A stretch of DNA of 64,000 nt from Deltaproteobacteria bacterium (lineage in GTDB: Bacteria > Desulfobacterota > Desulfomonilia > UBA1062): NCBI GenBank assembly GCA_018434685.1, contig JAHDOV010000004.1, forward strand, positions 284,808-348,807, given 5' to 3'. Numbering within the stretch: position 1 is the first letter of the stretch; each line of letters opens with the position of its first letter. This document shows positions 53,307 through 62,489 of this stretch, one piece after another. The position numbers and the translations under genes were made by a program. The notes beneath the pieces were generated by a model that did no database searches, was not told where the DNA came from, and saw nothing but the letters and a program-made list of their open reading frames with translations.

Positions 53307-54461
53307 CTACTCTGATACGACAATGTTGCCCTTGTCGTCAACCACATAGAGATAGAACGGGACACCTTCCCGGTCGCCCTGTTCGGTAAACCCGATGGGG
53401 CCGGTGATTCCCGGGACGCCGTTGACGTCGTTCCTGAGGTATGCTGCGAGCACTTCCGAGTCCACTGACCCTGTTTTATCGACGGCATAGGCAATGATAT
53501 TGAGTGCATCCGCCGCATAGATCGGCCATGGGCTCGAAGGTATCTCGCCGAATTTGGCCTTGTATGCAGCGAGGAATTCCTTGGCCTCGGGGTAGGGGAG
53601 ATCGGAAGGCAGCGGCTCGTTGGTCATAAAGCAGCCCTTGGCGAGGTCAATGCCGGCAATCTTGACGAACTCATCGTTGATGGCTGCATTTCCTCCCACA
53701 AACGGGCAGGTGATGCCGATATCCCGGGCCTGGCTCACCAGCAGTGCGGCCTCTGCGTAATAACCGGTGAAGTACCATACTTCGGGTTTTGCCTCCCGCA
53801 GGTTTGTGAGCGGAACGTGAAAGTCCTTTTCTCCCGGGGTGATGGCGTCATAGTAGACGATTTCAATGGTACCTGCATCCACCAAGGACTGCAGGGCACC
53901 CTTGGTGTCCTCTGCGAGGCCTTTTCCGAAGGCGGTGTTGTCATGCATGATGGCAATGCGCTTCGCAGCGAATTTTTTGGTCACAACGTCGGCAAAGAAC
54001 CTGCCCTGGGAATCATCCCGGCCGCAGGTGCGGAAGAAGAACTTGAAATCCCTCTGGGTAAGGCGGACAGCGGTTACGCCATAGCCGATATTGACCTTCT
54101 TGAACTTCTCGTAGATGTTCGAGGCAGGCTCACACACTGACGAGCCATACGTGGAAACCGATGCCACGACATCCTTCTGTCCCACGAGTTTCTGGGCAGC
54201 CAGCGCCCCGGTCTTCGGTTCTCCGGCATCGTCCACCACGCGGAGTTCTATCATCTTTCCGCCCATGATGCCGCCCTTTTTGTTGATGAGCTCTGCAGCG
54301 ATCTCGCAGGACTGTTTTGCCATCTGTCCTTCATAGGCCCAAGATCCGGTGATGGGTCCCTGAAGACCGATAACCACGGTATTCTTTGCAGCAAAAGCAG
54401 TGCCCAGCGAAAAAACGAGCAGCAACACACCCACCATCAGTACATACCTTGAAATCTTCAT
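53307..54461 (-). CDS. livK: Branched-chain amino acid ABC transporter substrate-binding protein
   Basis: This 384-residue periplasmic protein has a signal peptide ending TAFA (1-24) and two Rossmann-like lobes of the Leu/Ile/Val-binding family. The motifs VVIGLQGPITGSWAYEG and KVNIGYGVTAVRLTQRDFKFFFRT are typical. It may bind Leu, Ile, Val or related substrates such as amides or aromatic compounds, as in other anaerobes. It is the first gene of the liv operon, about 165 bases after a near-consensus promoter. Confidence 0.93.
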   Translation of the reverse strand: MKISRYVLMVGVLLLVFSLGTAFAAKNTVVIGLQGPITGSWAYEGQMAKQSCEIAAELINKKGGIMGGKMIELRVVDDAGEPKTGALAAQKLVGQKDVVASVSTYGSSVCEPASNIYEKFKKVNIGYGVTAVRLTQRDFKFFFRTCGRDDSQGRFFADVVTKKFAAKRIAIMHDNTAFGKGLAEDTKGALQSLVDAGTIEIVYYDAITPGEKDFHVPLTNLREAKPEVWYFTGYYAEAALLVSQARDIGITCPFVGGNAAINDEFVKIAGIDLAKGCFMTNEPLPSDLPYPEAKEFLAAYKAKFGEIPSSPWPIYAADALNIIAYAVDKTGSVDSEVLAAYLRNDVNGVPGITGPIGFTEQGDREGVPFYLYVVDDKGNIVVSE

Positions 54462-54626
54462 CTACCTCTCTCCTTTGCGAATTGATTTGCATGCTATGTA
54501 AACAGGCTATCATATGGATATCGTTTAGATAACCTGGATGCCTCTGTGCAAGAAAAAAAAGATTCTCCCCCTCATCATCAGCCTTTAACAGGATCATTGA
54601 AAAGGCAGTGTTTTTCAATTGTTATG

Positions 54627-54655
54627 ATATAATTCACGGGTGGAGGACCTGTCAA
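54627..54655 (-). promoter_or_regulatory. livK: Near-consensus promoter of the liv operon
   Basis: On the minus strand a perfect TTGACA (54650-54655) is followed after 17 bases by TTATAT (54627-54632). It would drive livKHMGF with a leader of roughly 160 bases. No clear operator palindrome overlaps it. Confidence 0.75.
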
Positions 54656-54718
54656 GGACAAAGTAATGGTCAGGAGGGGAAAAACAAGCTGGAAAGGGCA
54701 TGCCCTCTGCGGCGTATC

Positions 54719-54759
54719 TCGAGGCAGGGGCCGATCACGGAAGGAGCCCCCTGCCTCGA
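54719..54759 (-). terminator. Hairpin after the betaine-type operon
   Basis: A perfect 12-bp stem TCGAGGCAGGGG/CCCCTGCCTCGA with a 17-base loop lies about 30 bases after the proX stop on the minus strand. It lacks a U-run but is placed to end the transporter transcript before the liv promoter. Confidence 0.68.
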
Positions 54760-54789
54760 AAGAACAGGTTTCGTTGAATAATTATGAGG

Positions 54790-55641
54790 TTATAATTTCA
54801 GCCACGCATCGACCTTGTCCGGGTTTTCCTTGATCCAGCGTTTGGCAGAATCGGCCGGATCGGCTCCTTCAGCGTTCCACCCCATGACCTGTCCGATGTC
54901 GGCCAGTGTCCAGTGAAAGTTGTCGAGGAAGGCGTATACCTCGGGCATGTCTTTGTCCAGACCGTTGCGGACAATGGTCCGGATCTCCTCTGCGCCGCCG
55001 TAGATACCCTTGGGGTCATCCAGGTATTTCAGATCCCACCTGGCGAACTTCCAGTGCGGGGTCCATCCGGTAACCACGACCCACTCCTTGTTTTTGATCT
55101 TATCCTTGAGTACCGCGGTCATGATAGCCCCGGAACCTTCCATGAGTTCGAATTTGTCGAGGTTGTATTCCTTGATGGCCAACTCTGTTTTGCTCATGAT
55201 GCCGGCGCCAGGGTCGATTCCGGTGATCTGGCCTTTGAACTTGTCTGCATAATCATTCATCTGGGCAATGGAATCGATGGTGACATAGGTGGGCACCACG
55301 AGTCCGATTCCTGCACCTTCGCAGTTTGTGCCCAGATCAACGACTTTGCCTTTCATCTTTTCCATGTAGTGGGCATGTGTTATCGGCAACCATGCCGTAG
55401 TCATCCCGTCGATATCTCCTGTTGCAATGGCCTGATACATGGCTGCAGCGCTGACCGGGGTAATCTCGACTTCATAACCCATCTTATCCTCCAAGACGGC
55501 CTTGACAACATTTATGCTTGCCGTGGCGCATGACCATTCAACATATGCAAGCTCGACTTTTCCTTTGCCGGCAAAGGCCCCTGGTGCAAAACCGATGATA
55601 AAAAAGATAGCGATAGTCATGATGTAACTGAGTCTCTTCAT
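54790..55641 (-). CDS. proX: Glycine betaine/proline-type ABC transporter substrate-binding protein
   Basis: This 283-residue periplasmic protein of the OpuAC type has a signal peptide ending GAFA (about 1-23). Several Trp residues (VEWSCATA, TAWLPITH, TGWTPHWKF) could form the aromatic cage that binds quaternary ammonium groups. The ATG at 55641 follows GGAGG; an in-frame codon at 55674 is less likely. It follows the permease and ATPase genes. Choline, carnitine or dimethylglycine are alternative ligands. Confidence 0.9.
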   Translation of the reverse strand: MKRLSYIMTIAIFFIIGFAPGAFAGKGKVELAYVEWSCATASINVVKAVLEDKMGYEVEITPVSAAAMYQAIATGDIDGMTTAWLPITHAHYMEKMKGKVVDLGTNCEGAGIGLVVPTYVTIDSIAQMNDYADKFKGQITGIDPGAGIMSKTELAIKEYNLDKFELMEGSGAIMTAVLKDKIKNKEWVVVTGWTPHWKFARWDLKYLDDPKGIYGGAEEIRTIVRNGLDKDMPEVYAFLDNFHWTLADIGQVMGWNAEGADPADSAKRWIKENPDKVDAWLKL

Positions 55642-55689
55642 AGTTCCTCCTTTGTGTGTTTTATATTGTTCCACCTGAGCAGGTCTTGT

Positions 55690-56529
55690 TTATGCCGCCT
55701 TCTGCTGGGCGCCGACCCGCTGCATGATCCGGTCTAAGATGATGGCCACGATGACGATGGCGATTCCCGCTTCGAAACCCTTGTCCGGTTCCAGCCTTTG
55801 AATCGCCTTCCAGACTTCTCCTCCAAGCCCCTTTGCACCGATCATCGCCGCGATTACCACCATGGACAGGGCGAGCATGATCGTCTGGTTGATGCCTGCC
55901 ATGATGGTGGGGGTGGCCATGGGAAGCTGGAGCTTGAACAGCTTCTGGCTTCTCGTGCTCCCAAAGGAGTCTGCGGCCTCCACCAGTTCGACGGGTACCT
56001 GCTTGATCCCGAGGCAGGTGAGCCTGATGGCCGGGGGCATGGAGAAGATCACGGTAGAAAAGATCGCACCCACCGGGCCGAGTCCGAAAAAGGGGATGGC
56101 CGGAATGAGATAGACAAAGGCCGGCATGGTCTGCATGACGTCGAGGATCGGCATGATGATCTTGAACGATGTCGTGTTCAGGGCGGAGAGGATCCCCAGG
56201 GGGAGGCCGATGAGCATGGCGATGAGCGTGGATATCAGGACGAGCGCAATGGTGCTGATTGTTGGTGCCCACAGGCCCATGTTCCAGATCAGGCCGAGTC
56301 CGATGAGGGTGAACAGGGCAAGACCTTTCCTCTTGCTGAGAAACCAGGCTATGGCCGAAAAAAAGAGGATGAGAGCCCAGGGAGGGAAAAACATCATAGA
56401 GTCAACCAGGAAGCTGATCCCTGTCTCGGTAACCTCGGAAAATGCCTTTGTGGCGAAAGAAAAATGTTCGGTGATCAGCTCTATCACATACTCCAGGGAC
56501 TTCCCTATCGGGATTTTAAGCTGTTCCAT
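55690..56529 (-). CDS. proW: Glycine betaine/proline-type ABC transporter permease
   Basis: This 279-residue permease of the ProW/OpuAB type has six to seven membrane helices and the EAA-type coupling loop ([30 protein letters not shown], about 172-201). [19 protein letters not shown] is a signature of this group. The start overlaps the ATPase end by 14 bases. Only one permease is present, so it acts as a homodimer. Confidence 0.94.
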   Translation of the reverse strand: MEQLKIPIGKSLEYVIELITEHFSFATKAFSEVTETGISFLVDSMMFFPPWALILFFSAIAWFLSKRKGLALFTLIGLGLIWNMGLWAPTISTIALVLISTLIAMLIGLPLGILSALNTTSFKIIMPILDVMQTMPAFVYLIPAIPFFGLGPVGAIFSTVIFSMPPAIRLTCLGIKQVPVELVEAADSFGSTRSQKLFKLQLPMATPTIMAGINQTIMLALSMVVIAAMIGAKGLGGEVWKAIQRLEPDKGFEAGIAIVIVAIILDRIMQRVGAQQKAA

Positions 56530-57718
56530 TGTTTGTCACTCCTTCCGAGAGGGCGGCGAGAAGTGTCCCCTTTATGATGACGCCGAGTAAGTGCTCTTCT
56601 TCATCCACGACAGCCAGGGGACTGCTGTTGTTTACCAGGAGCGGGAATAGATCGTTGGCCGGGGTTTCAGGTGGAATTTTCTTGATATCTGTCTGCACGA
56701 TATTTGCGAGGTCCTTGTCGCCGTTTTTCAGTGCGGTGACTGCATCATCAGCAGAGACAATACCCTTGAGCTTGCCCTTGTGCTGGACAAAGAGGCTCGA
56801 TATGCCTGCCTGTTTCATCTTCCACAGGGCAGTCTTGGGTCCGTCATGGGCATAGCTCGCAACCTCGAGGGGATTCTTCATGATTGTGGAGGCGGTCATA
56901 ACCTTCGAGATATCAACATCCTCCACAAACCTCTTCACATATTCGTTGGCTGGATTCGTGAGGATTTCTTCGGCGGTCCCTTCCTGAACGATGTACCCGT
57001 CCTTCATGAGGATGATCCGGTCACCCAGCTTGAGAGCCTCGTCGAGGTCATGGCTGATGAAGATGATGGTCTTGTGCATCTTCTCCTGCAGTTTCAGGAG
57101 CTCATCCTGCATATCCCTGCGGATGAGGGGGTCCAGGGCGCTGAAGGCCTCGTCCATGAGCATGATATCCGGGTCGAGGGCCAGTGCCCTGGCGAGGCCG
57201 ACCCGTTGCTGCATGCCCCCGCTCAACTGGGCGGGGTAGGAGTTCTCCCATCCCTTGGGCCCCACCTGCTCGGTGGCTGCCTGGGCACGCTGCGCCCGCT
57301 CCTGCGCAGGGACCTTGCGGACCTCGAGACCGTATTCCACATTTTTGATTATGTTGCGGCGCGGGAAGAGGGCAAAGTGCTGAAACACCATGCCGAATCG
57401 GGTCTGGCGCGTTACGCGAAGCTCTTCTTTCGAAAGCTTTGTGATATCGGTGCCCTCCAGGAGGATCTGTCCGCAGGTCGGTTCGATGAGCCGGTTGAGG
57501 CAGCGTACCAGAGTGGATTTGCCGCTGCCCGAGAGACCCATGATGACAAGGATTTCACCCTCGTCAACATGAAACGAGACATCTGCGATGCCAACCCCCT
57601 GTCCGGTCTTTTCCAGGATCTCATCCTTGGTCGCCCCTTCCTTGAGGAGCCTGAGGGCCTTTTCCGGATTCGATCCGAAGATTTTGTACAGACTGTTGAC
57701 GACTATCTTGTGGTCCAT
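56516..57718 (-). CDS. proV: Glycine betaine/proline-type ABC transporter ATPase with CBS domains
   Basis: This 400-residue protein is of the ProV/OpuAA type. The ATPase domain has Walker [10 protein letters not shown], signature [15 protein letters not shown] and Walker [15 protein letters not shown]. The C-terminal third is a pair of CBS domains, which in such transporters sense ionic strength or nucleotides. I chose the ATG at 57718, nine bases after AAGGAG. The frame extends upstream to 57847 without a good start. It is transcribed behind the MarR gene with a 174-base gap. Confidence 0.93.
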   Translation of the reverse strand: MDHKIVVNSLYKIFGSNPEKALRLLKEGATKDEILEKTGQGVGIADVSFHVDEGEILVIMGLSGSGKSTLVRCLNRLIEPTCGQILLEGTDITKLSKEELRVTRQTRFGMVFQHFALFPRRNIIKNVEYGLEVRKVPAQERAQRAQAATEQVGPKGWENSYPAQLSGGMQQRVGLARALALDPDIMLMDEAFSALDPLIRRDMQDELLKLQEKMHKTIIFISHDLDEALKLGDRIILMKDGYIVQEGTAEEILTNPANEYVKRFVEDVDISKVMTASTIMKNPLEVASYAHDGPKTALWKMKQAGISSLFVQHKGKLKGIVSADDAVTALKNGDKDLANIVQTDIKKIPPETPANDLFPLLVNNSSPLAVVDEEEHLLGVIIKGTLLAALSEGVTNNGTA

Positions 57719-57892
57719 TGGTATCATCTCCTTGTGGGTACGTGTGAAACAGTGACCGGAGCACACGACATGATAGAACTGTTCGCTGTGCACCTCACCC
57801 TGAAAGGCTTCCCGGCGGTCGCAGGATTCGTCAGAGAAATGTTGCAACCTTACCTGGTACTGTCTCGAGCCGTATTCGAAAGCTCTTGGGGA

Positions 57893-58486
57893 TCATAGCT
57901 TTTTCTCCTCCATCATTTCCGCGATTCTCTCGAGCGAGAGGGCAATCGATACCTGCTCCAGTGGAGGGAGATCCGTAATAGCATGAGAAAGTCTGTCCTG
58001 GAGCGGCAGCGGTGCACTCGATGCCAGGGAGATGCCTTCTTGGGTGGCTGTGATGAGCACCTTGCGGCGATCCTTGTCCTTTCTCTCTCTCAGGATGAGG
58101 TGTTTCTGCTCGAGGCGGTCGACGATGCCTGCCAAGGTGCTCATGCTCAGGCTCACCCGTTTCCCGAGATCGGAGAGTGTGAGTGGTCCGTCGTTCACGA
58201 TGGAATAGAGGCAGATGAGCTGCGGCCCGGTTATGTGGTGCTCCACCGTGAGTCTGCGCGAGTAGGTATCGACGAAGTGCATGATGCGGCGCAATGCCAT
58301 GAGGATCCTTAGGTGGCAGTTCTCGACCAGGTTATCTTCGCTGACAGCAGCAATGTCAGTAACCGTAAGCCCCAGCAATGCAGCGGAGAGCTCTGGTGTT
58401 GAACTGTCACTGGATTCCTGGTGGAGCGGTTCTTCCGCTGACCTATTTGGTGGAATGTCTGTCGTTTCAGGATCTTTTTTTGTCAT
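57893..58486 (-). CDS. MarR-family transcriptional regulator
   Basis: This is a 197-residue protein. A Ser/Pro/Glu-rich N-terminal tail (1-45) precedes the winged helix: LTLSDLGKRVSLSMSTLAGIVDRLEQKHLI (recognition helix region) and RERKDKDRRKVLITATQEG (wing). The start is uncertain: ATG at 58486 is the likely one, with further in-frame Met codons at 58504 and 58549. It stands upstream of the betaine-type transporter on the same strand, so it may control that operon. An inverted repeat in its own promoter region may be its operator. Confidence 0.9.
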   Translation of the reverse strand: MTKKDPETTDIPPNRSAEEPLHQESSDSSTPELSAALLGLTVTDIAAVSEDNLVENCHLRILMALRRIMHFVDTYSRRLTVEHHITGPQLICLYSIVNDGPLTLSDLGKRVSLSMSTLAGIVDRLEQKHLILRERKDKDRRKVLITATQEGISLASSAPLPLQDRLSHAITDLPPLEQVSIALSLERIAEMMEEKKL

Positions 58487-58524
58487 CAGGATGTGCCGCC
58501 TCATGTGTTTTCTGGTAAGATATA

Positions 58525-58539
58525 GTTTCTGATCGAAAC
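58525..58539 (-). promoter_or_regulatory. Putative MarR operator
   Basis: GTTTC-TGATC-GAAAC is a perfect inverted repeat with 5-bp arms, 39 bases before the MarR start at 58486. A further GAAAC copy lies about 24 bases away on the upstream side. A TTGTTA/ACTATA promoter pair overlaps it weakly. Confidence 0.5.
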
Positions 58540-58666
58540 ATTCTAACAAGAAAGGTTCTTACACGAAACAATATGCGGTGTCAAGGATCATGCCCGGGTT
58601 CTTCCTTATGAGCCACTGTTTCGAGGGGGAGAGAGGCTGTGCGGACAGCACGGTCCGAACAGGGTC

Positions 58667-59617
58667 TTATTCGAACTCGCTGCCGGTGAACACGGTTTTT
58701 CGGTTCCGGATGAATTCCGGGGAGAGGGTATCATGGTCCCGCTGCCACTGGAGAAACGCGATGGAAAGGATCACACAGATTCCCCCGATGATCTGGAAGG
58801 GCTGAAGCCCCTCGCCCACAAACACATAGGCCAGCACTGCTGCGGAGATGGGTTCGAGGGTCGCGGTAATGCTGGCGCGGGTCGATCTGATATGGCTGAT
58901 GCCGACAAAGTACAGGCCGTAGGGGAGGATCGTGCCGAAGATGACTATGTACAGGATGCCGAGCCATTGGATGGGTGAGTAGCTGCTTGAGAGATACGAG
59001 ACCGGGGTGTGGATGAAATTCAGGATAACGCCCGCAAACAACAGGGCGTAGCAGTGTACGGTCCATGGGTTGTACCGGTGCATGCCCCGCTCGCCCAGCA
59101 GGGAATATGTTGCGAATGCGACAGCCGAGATCAGCCCCCACATGATACCGGTCCTGTTCATTTCTAAGAGCGCGAGATTGTAACCGCCCACGATGAGGTA
59201 ACAGCCGAGCAGGGACAGCATCAGGGCGATGAGTTTGAATGCCGTGAGCTTCTCTTTCCAGAAACATATCGAATAGAGAGCCACCAGGGATGGGGCCAGG
59301 TACTGGAGGAGGATTGCCGCAGCCACCTGGATTCTGCTGATTGCCAGAAAGTACGAGCTCTGACAGAGCGCCATTACGCCGCCGCAGAGCACAAGGAGGT
59401 AGCCGATGTCTTTCGGGCGTATCTTGAGCAGGGGCCGGGAAAACAGGGCCAGGGTGATCGCGATGAAGAGCGCCGAGAGGGTGACCCTGATCCGAATGAG
59501 GTCAAACGGGGCCATTCCCGAGATGAAGAGGGCTTTTCCCGCTGTGCCGGAAGAGGCCCACAACAGCGCAGCTGTTATGACAGACACATATCCCCTGGTG
59601 TTGAGGCCCTGGTGCAT
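58667..59617 (-). CDS. EamA/DMT-family transporter
   Basis: This 316-residue membrane protein has ten predicted helices arranged as two EamA repeats (for example ITAALLWASSGTAGKALF near 14-31, and ATLEPISAAVLAYVFVGEGLQ near the C-terminus, the hallmark of the second repeat). Members export amino acids or other metabolites. It follows the acyl-CoA dehydrogenase with a 10-base gap, so it belongs to the XRE-dehydrogenase operon. Its substrate might be a by-product of that pathway; this is speculation. Confidence 0.9.
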   Translation of the reverse strand: MHQGLNTRGYVSVITAALLWASSGTAGKALFISGMAPFDLIRIRVTLSALFIAITLALFSRPLLKIRPKDIGYLLVLCGGVMALCQSSYFLAISRIQVAAAILLQYLAPSLVALYSICFWKEKLTAFKLIALMLSLLGCYLIVGGYNLALLEMNRTGIMWGLISAVAFATYSLLGERGMHRYNPWTVHCYALLFAGVILNFIHTPVSYLSSSYSPIQWLGILYIVIFGTILPYGLYFVGISHIRSTRASITATLEPISAAVLAYVFVGEGLQPFQIIGGICVILSIAFLQWQRDHDTLSPEFIRNRKTVFTGSEFE

Positions 59618-59627
59618 GGTGGTACCC

Positions 59628-60755
59628 TTATAACTGGGAAGCGATTACCATCTTCTGGACAGTGCCGGTGCCGTCAATGGATTTCATGAGCTGTGCGTCC
59701 TGGTAGGCCTGCTGTATCACCGAGGCCTCTACGATACCGCGATAGCCGAGAATATCCATGCCGAATGATGCGATCTCTGCAAGGGTCTGGCCGGCATGGA
59801 GCTTTGCCATGGAGGCCTCCATGGAGAACGATTGACCGGCATCTATCCGCTCGAGTGCATCGAGGTAGAGCAGCCTCGAGGCGTGAAGCCTGGTGGCATA
59901 TTCTGCAAGCGGAAGAGATACCCCCTGGAATGAAAAGAGGTCTCTGCCGAACTGATGCCGCTGCTTCGTATAGGATACGACCAGGTCAAAGACCCTGTGT
60001 GCCGAACCCGTACAGCTTGCAGCCACAAGGGGCCTGCCCTTGTCGAGTGTCTCCATCAGAAGAAAGTAGCCGCTCCCCTCTTCTCCGAGGAGGCAATCCT
60101 TGCCGATGGGGACGTTGTCGAGGGTGACTTCGCCCATGACACTGCCGGTAAATCCGCTTATTCCATAAGGCTCAGAGAGGTTCACTCCGGGAGACTGAGG
60201 GTCAACGACAAAGGCGTTGATCCCTGCACGGCCCCTTTCAGGGGAGATGGTTGCGAAGACTATGAGAAAGGAGGCAATGGCGTGATTGATAACGATACTC
60301 TTTTTTCCATTGAGGACGTAGCCTTTATCGGTCTTTGTTGCCGTGGTGGTGATGGCGGCGATGTCGGAACCTGCGGTTTCCTCGGTCAGGCAGAATCCGA
60401 CGGCCAGTCCTTTGCGGGCAATGGGCGAGAGGTACGAATCCTTGAGCGCATCCTGGTACGAACTCTTGACCATCTCGACGCAGTGGGCCGTGGTAATGGG
60501 TCCATGGAGGGCCCCTGGCAGGTGGTAGCTCAGGGTTTCATACACCATGCCGGCGCTCGTGTAGTCAAGGCCGCTTCCCCCGTACTGCTGAGGGATCAGG
60601 AGTGCGTGATAGCCGCTTCTTGCAAACGCGGCATACGTGGTACGTGCCTGCTCTGTCCTGTCCCCTCTCTGTTCGCTCAAGACAGGGCGGATCTCGTCTG
60701 CGAAGAGCTGCGCCGTGCGGATGAGCTCCTGCCGCGCCTCATTCGTTAGAGCCAT
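59628..60755 (-). CDS. Acyl-CoA dehydrogenase family protein
   Basis: This 375-residue flavoprotein has the FAD/substrate motif FCLTEETAGSDIAA (121-134), the middle beta-domain and the C-terminal helix bundle with FGRDLFSFQGV (269-279). At the position of the catalytic Glu of the family (normally YEGT) it reads SIDGTGTVQ, with Asp361, a conservative change. It would alpha,beta-desaturate an acyl-CoA and pass electrons to ETF. The ATG at 60755 follows GGAGGAG and overlaps the XRE regulator by 17 bases. Confidence 0.92.
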   Translation of the reverse strand: MALTNEARQELIRTAQLFADEIRPVLSEQRGDRTEQARTTYAAFARSGYHALLIPQQYGGSGLDYTSAGMVYETLSYHLPGALHGPITTAHCVEMVKSSYQDALKDSYLSPIARKGLAVGFCLTEETAGSDIAAITTTATKTDKGYVLNGKKSIVINHAIASFLIVFATISPERGRAGINAFVVDPQSPGVNLSEPYGISGFTGSVMGEVTLDNVPIGKDCLLGEEGSGYFLLMETLDKGRPLVAASCTGSAHRVFDLVVSYTKQRHQFGRDLFSFQGVSLPLAEYATRLHASRLLYLDALERIDAGQSFSMEASMAKLHAGQTLAEIASFGMDILGYRGIVEASVIQQAYQDAQLMKSIDGTGTVQKMVIASQL

Positions 60756-61092
60756 GGTTTCTCCTCCATTCAAGGAAATTAAGATACTCTGTCAGGGCAG
60801 AGAGCTCGTCCTTGTGCAGTCGTGTAATCCTCGAAAGGATCTTCTCGGTTGTCGGGATGGTCTGGTGCGCGCAGCCGGGTGGGGAGATCTCCTCGGTGAT
60901 GAAGAAATCCAGGTTCTTCCCCAGCAGCCCGGCGATCTGTTCGATCTGGTGAAGGTAGAGCCGGCGTTTTCCGAGTTCATAATTCGAGAGGGCTGCCTGG
61001 GTTATGCCGAGCGCCCTGGACAGGTCGACCTGCGTCATGCCGCTCTCTTCCCGGGCCTTCTGAATCTTTCGTCCGATCTCCTTGAATCCCAT
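60739..61092 (-). CDS. XRE-family transcriptional regulator
   Basis: This 117-residue protein has an N-terminal Cro/C1 helix-turn-helix (REESGMTQVDLSRALGITQ, about 14-32, then AALSNYELGKRRL) and a short C-terminal tail. It is the first gene of the minus-strand operon with the acyl-CoA dehydrogenase and EamA transporter. It is divergent from a second acyl-CoA dehydrogenase, so it probably controls both directions through the site at 61171-61212. Confidence 0.93.
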   Translation of the reverse strand: MGFKEIGRKIQKAREESGMTQVDLSRALGITQAALSNYELGKRRLYLHQIEQIAGLLGKNLDFFITEEISPPGCAHQTIPTTEKILSRITRLHKDELSALTEYLNFLEWRRNHGSNE

Positions 61093-61163
61093 GTGGTGAC
61101 AAGCTCCTCTCTCGTGGTGTGTATCATCTTCAAGGTGAAGTGAAAATGCAAGGTGAAATATTC

Positions 61164-61193
61164 TTGACGGGATATAACAATTAAAGATATATT
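61164..61193 (+). promoter_or_regulatory. Promoter of the acyl-CoA dehydrogenase at 61225
   Basis: TTGACG (61164-61169) and TATATT (61188-61193) are spaced by 18 bases, about 32 bases before the ATG. The left arm of the 11-bp inverted repeat lies in the spacer between them. Confidence 0.72.
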
Positions 61194-61212
61194 AACAACA
61201 TATTGTTATATC
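61171..61212. promoter_or_regulatory. Perfect 11-bp inverted repeat operator between divergent acyl-CoA dehydrogenase operons
   Basis: GATATAACAAT (61171-61181) and ATTGTTATATC (61202-61212) are exact reverse complements separated by 20 bases. The left arm lies between -35 and -10, and the right arm ends directly before the ribosome-binding site. This placement fits two dimers or a looped dimer of the neighbouring XRE regulator and would block transcription. Confidence 0.75.
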
Positions 61213-61224
61213 AGGAGGGCCGGT

Positions 61225-62472
61225 ATGTTCGACTATATCATGACGGATGAACAGAAACAGCTGAGAGACGAGGCCAGGGCCTTTACGAAATGGGTCCCCA
61301 GGGAACTGATCCTGGACATGGATGCGGAAAAGATCCAGTTCCCGCACGACTACCTGCGCGAGGCAGGCAGGAGGAACCTGCTGGGCATCAGGCTGCCGAA
61401 AGGATATGGCGGGCGTGGCCTCAGCTGGGTCGATGACGCGATCGTTGCAGAGGAGATCGGGGTTGCCAGTTATTCGCTTGCCTGTCTGTGGGGTGTGGGT
61501 GCGGATATCGTGTGCGAGGCCATCATAGAGTTCGGCTGCGAGGAACTCAAGCAGAAGGTCGTGGTGCCGCTTCTCAAGGGAGAGACCTTTGCGGCTGAAG
61601 GACTCACCGAGCCCAGGGGCGGATCTGATTTCTTCGGCGCCACCACCTATGCAAAAAAAGACGGCGACGACTGGATCATCAACGGCCAGAAGCGGTTCAT
61701 TGTCGGTGCCGAGGGGGCGGACTGGTTTCTCGTCTATGCCGTCACAGATCCGGATGCACCGCCTCATAAGCGGATGACCGCATTCATAGTGCCGAGAACG
61801 GACGGCGTCGAGACACGATATATCTACGGATTGATGGGCGTTCGGGGCGGGGGTGCGGGAAGGCTCCTGCTGCGCGACGTGCGGGTGCCTGAAAGGTATG
61901 CGCTCAACGGTATCAACGGTGGATACGATGTGTTCGTGCACATGATGATCCCCGAGCGGCTCGGCACTGCAGCCATGACCATCGGCTCGGTTCGGCCAGC
62001 CGTCGAGATTGCAACCCGCTACAGTGCAAAACGGAAGGCCTTCGGTCTGCCCATTCAGTCCTTCCAGGCTGTGGGCTTCAAGGTGGCGGATTGTGCCCTT
62101 CTCCTGGATGCTGCGCGGTCCATGGTATACTCCACCTGCCTTGCCGTGGATTCGAAAAAGGTGCACCCGGGACGGATCAGGCGCATGGTATCCCAGAGCA
62201 AGAAGTTCGTCACTGAATCCGCCTGGGAGATTGCGAACAAGTGCATGCAGGTGGTGGGGGGAATAGGCTATACCAATGTCTACCCGCTCGAACGCATTGT
62301 GAGGGACATCAGGCTTTCCATGATCTGGGTTGGCTCAAACGAGATCATGCAGCTCATCATCCAGAACGAGTGGTACAAGGAATATTTCAAGGTGCTCTCA
62401 AAAGAGGCGGTGCGCGACGTGGAGCAGGACGCGGTGAACGCGGGAGAGGTGGAAGAGAAGGTCTACGAATAG
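61225..62472 (+). CDS. Acyl-CoA dehydrogenase family protein
   Basis: This 415-residue flavoprotein has the N-terminal helical domain, FAAEGLTEPRGGSDFFGA (122-139, FAD and substrate binding), the middle beta-domain, and RKAFGLPIQSFQAV (270-283). At the usual catalytic Glu position the sequence is WVGSNEI (368-374), so the base is absent there. Glu244 in PERLG sits where isovaleryl-CoA dehydrogenase and long-chain enzymes keep their catalytic Glu, so an IVD-like arrangement is likely. AGGAGGG precedes the ATG. It is a single-gene unit divergent from the XRE regulator. Confidence 0.92.
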   Translation: MFDYIMTDEQKQLRDEARAFTKWVPRELILDMDAEKIQFPHDYLREAGRRNLLGIRLPKGYGGRGLSWVDDAIVAEEIGVASYSLACLWGVGADIVCEAIIEFGCEELKQKVVVPLLKGETFAAEGLTEPRGGSDFFGATTYAKKDGDDWIINGQKRFIVGAEGADWFLVYAVTDPDAPPHKRMTAFIVPRTDGVETRYIYGLMGVRGGGAGRLLLRDVRVPERYALNGINGGYDVFVHMMIPERLGTAAMTIGSVRPAVEIATRYSAKRKAFGLPIQSFQAVGFKVADCALLLDAARSMVYSTCLAVDSKKVHPGRIRRMVSQSKKFVTESAWEIANKCMQVVGGIGYTNVYPLERIVRDIRLSMIWVGSNEIMQLIIQNEWYKEYFKVLSKEAVRDVEQDAVNAGEVEEKVYE

Positions 62473-62489
62473 CTGCCCAAGATCCGGGG

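Larger units (their letters stand above)
54462..54789. other. Intergenic region between livK and the betaine-type operon
   Basis: This 328-base region holds no gene. It carries the liv promoter (54627-54655), a long untranslated leader toward livK, and a strong hairpin (54719-54759) after proX. I see no other clear element; a leader of about 160 bases leaves room for post-transcriptional control. Confidence 0.65.

Noticed and set aside
57719..57847. N-terminal extension of the ProV-like ATPase
   Set aside because: A good ribosome-binding site precedes the ATG at 57718, while the added residues resemble no ATPase sequence.
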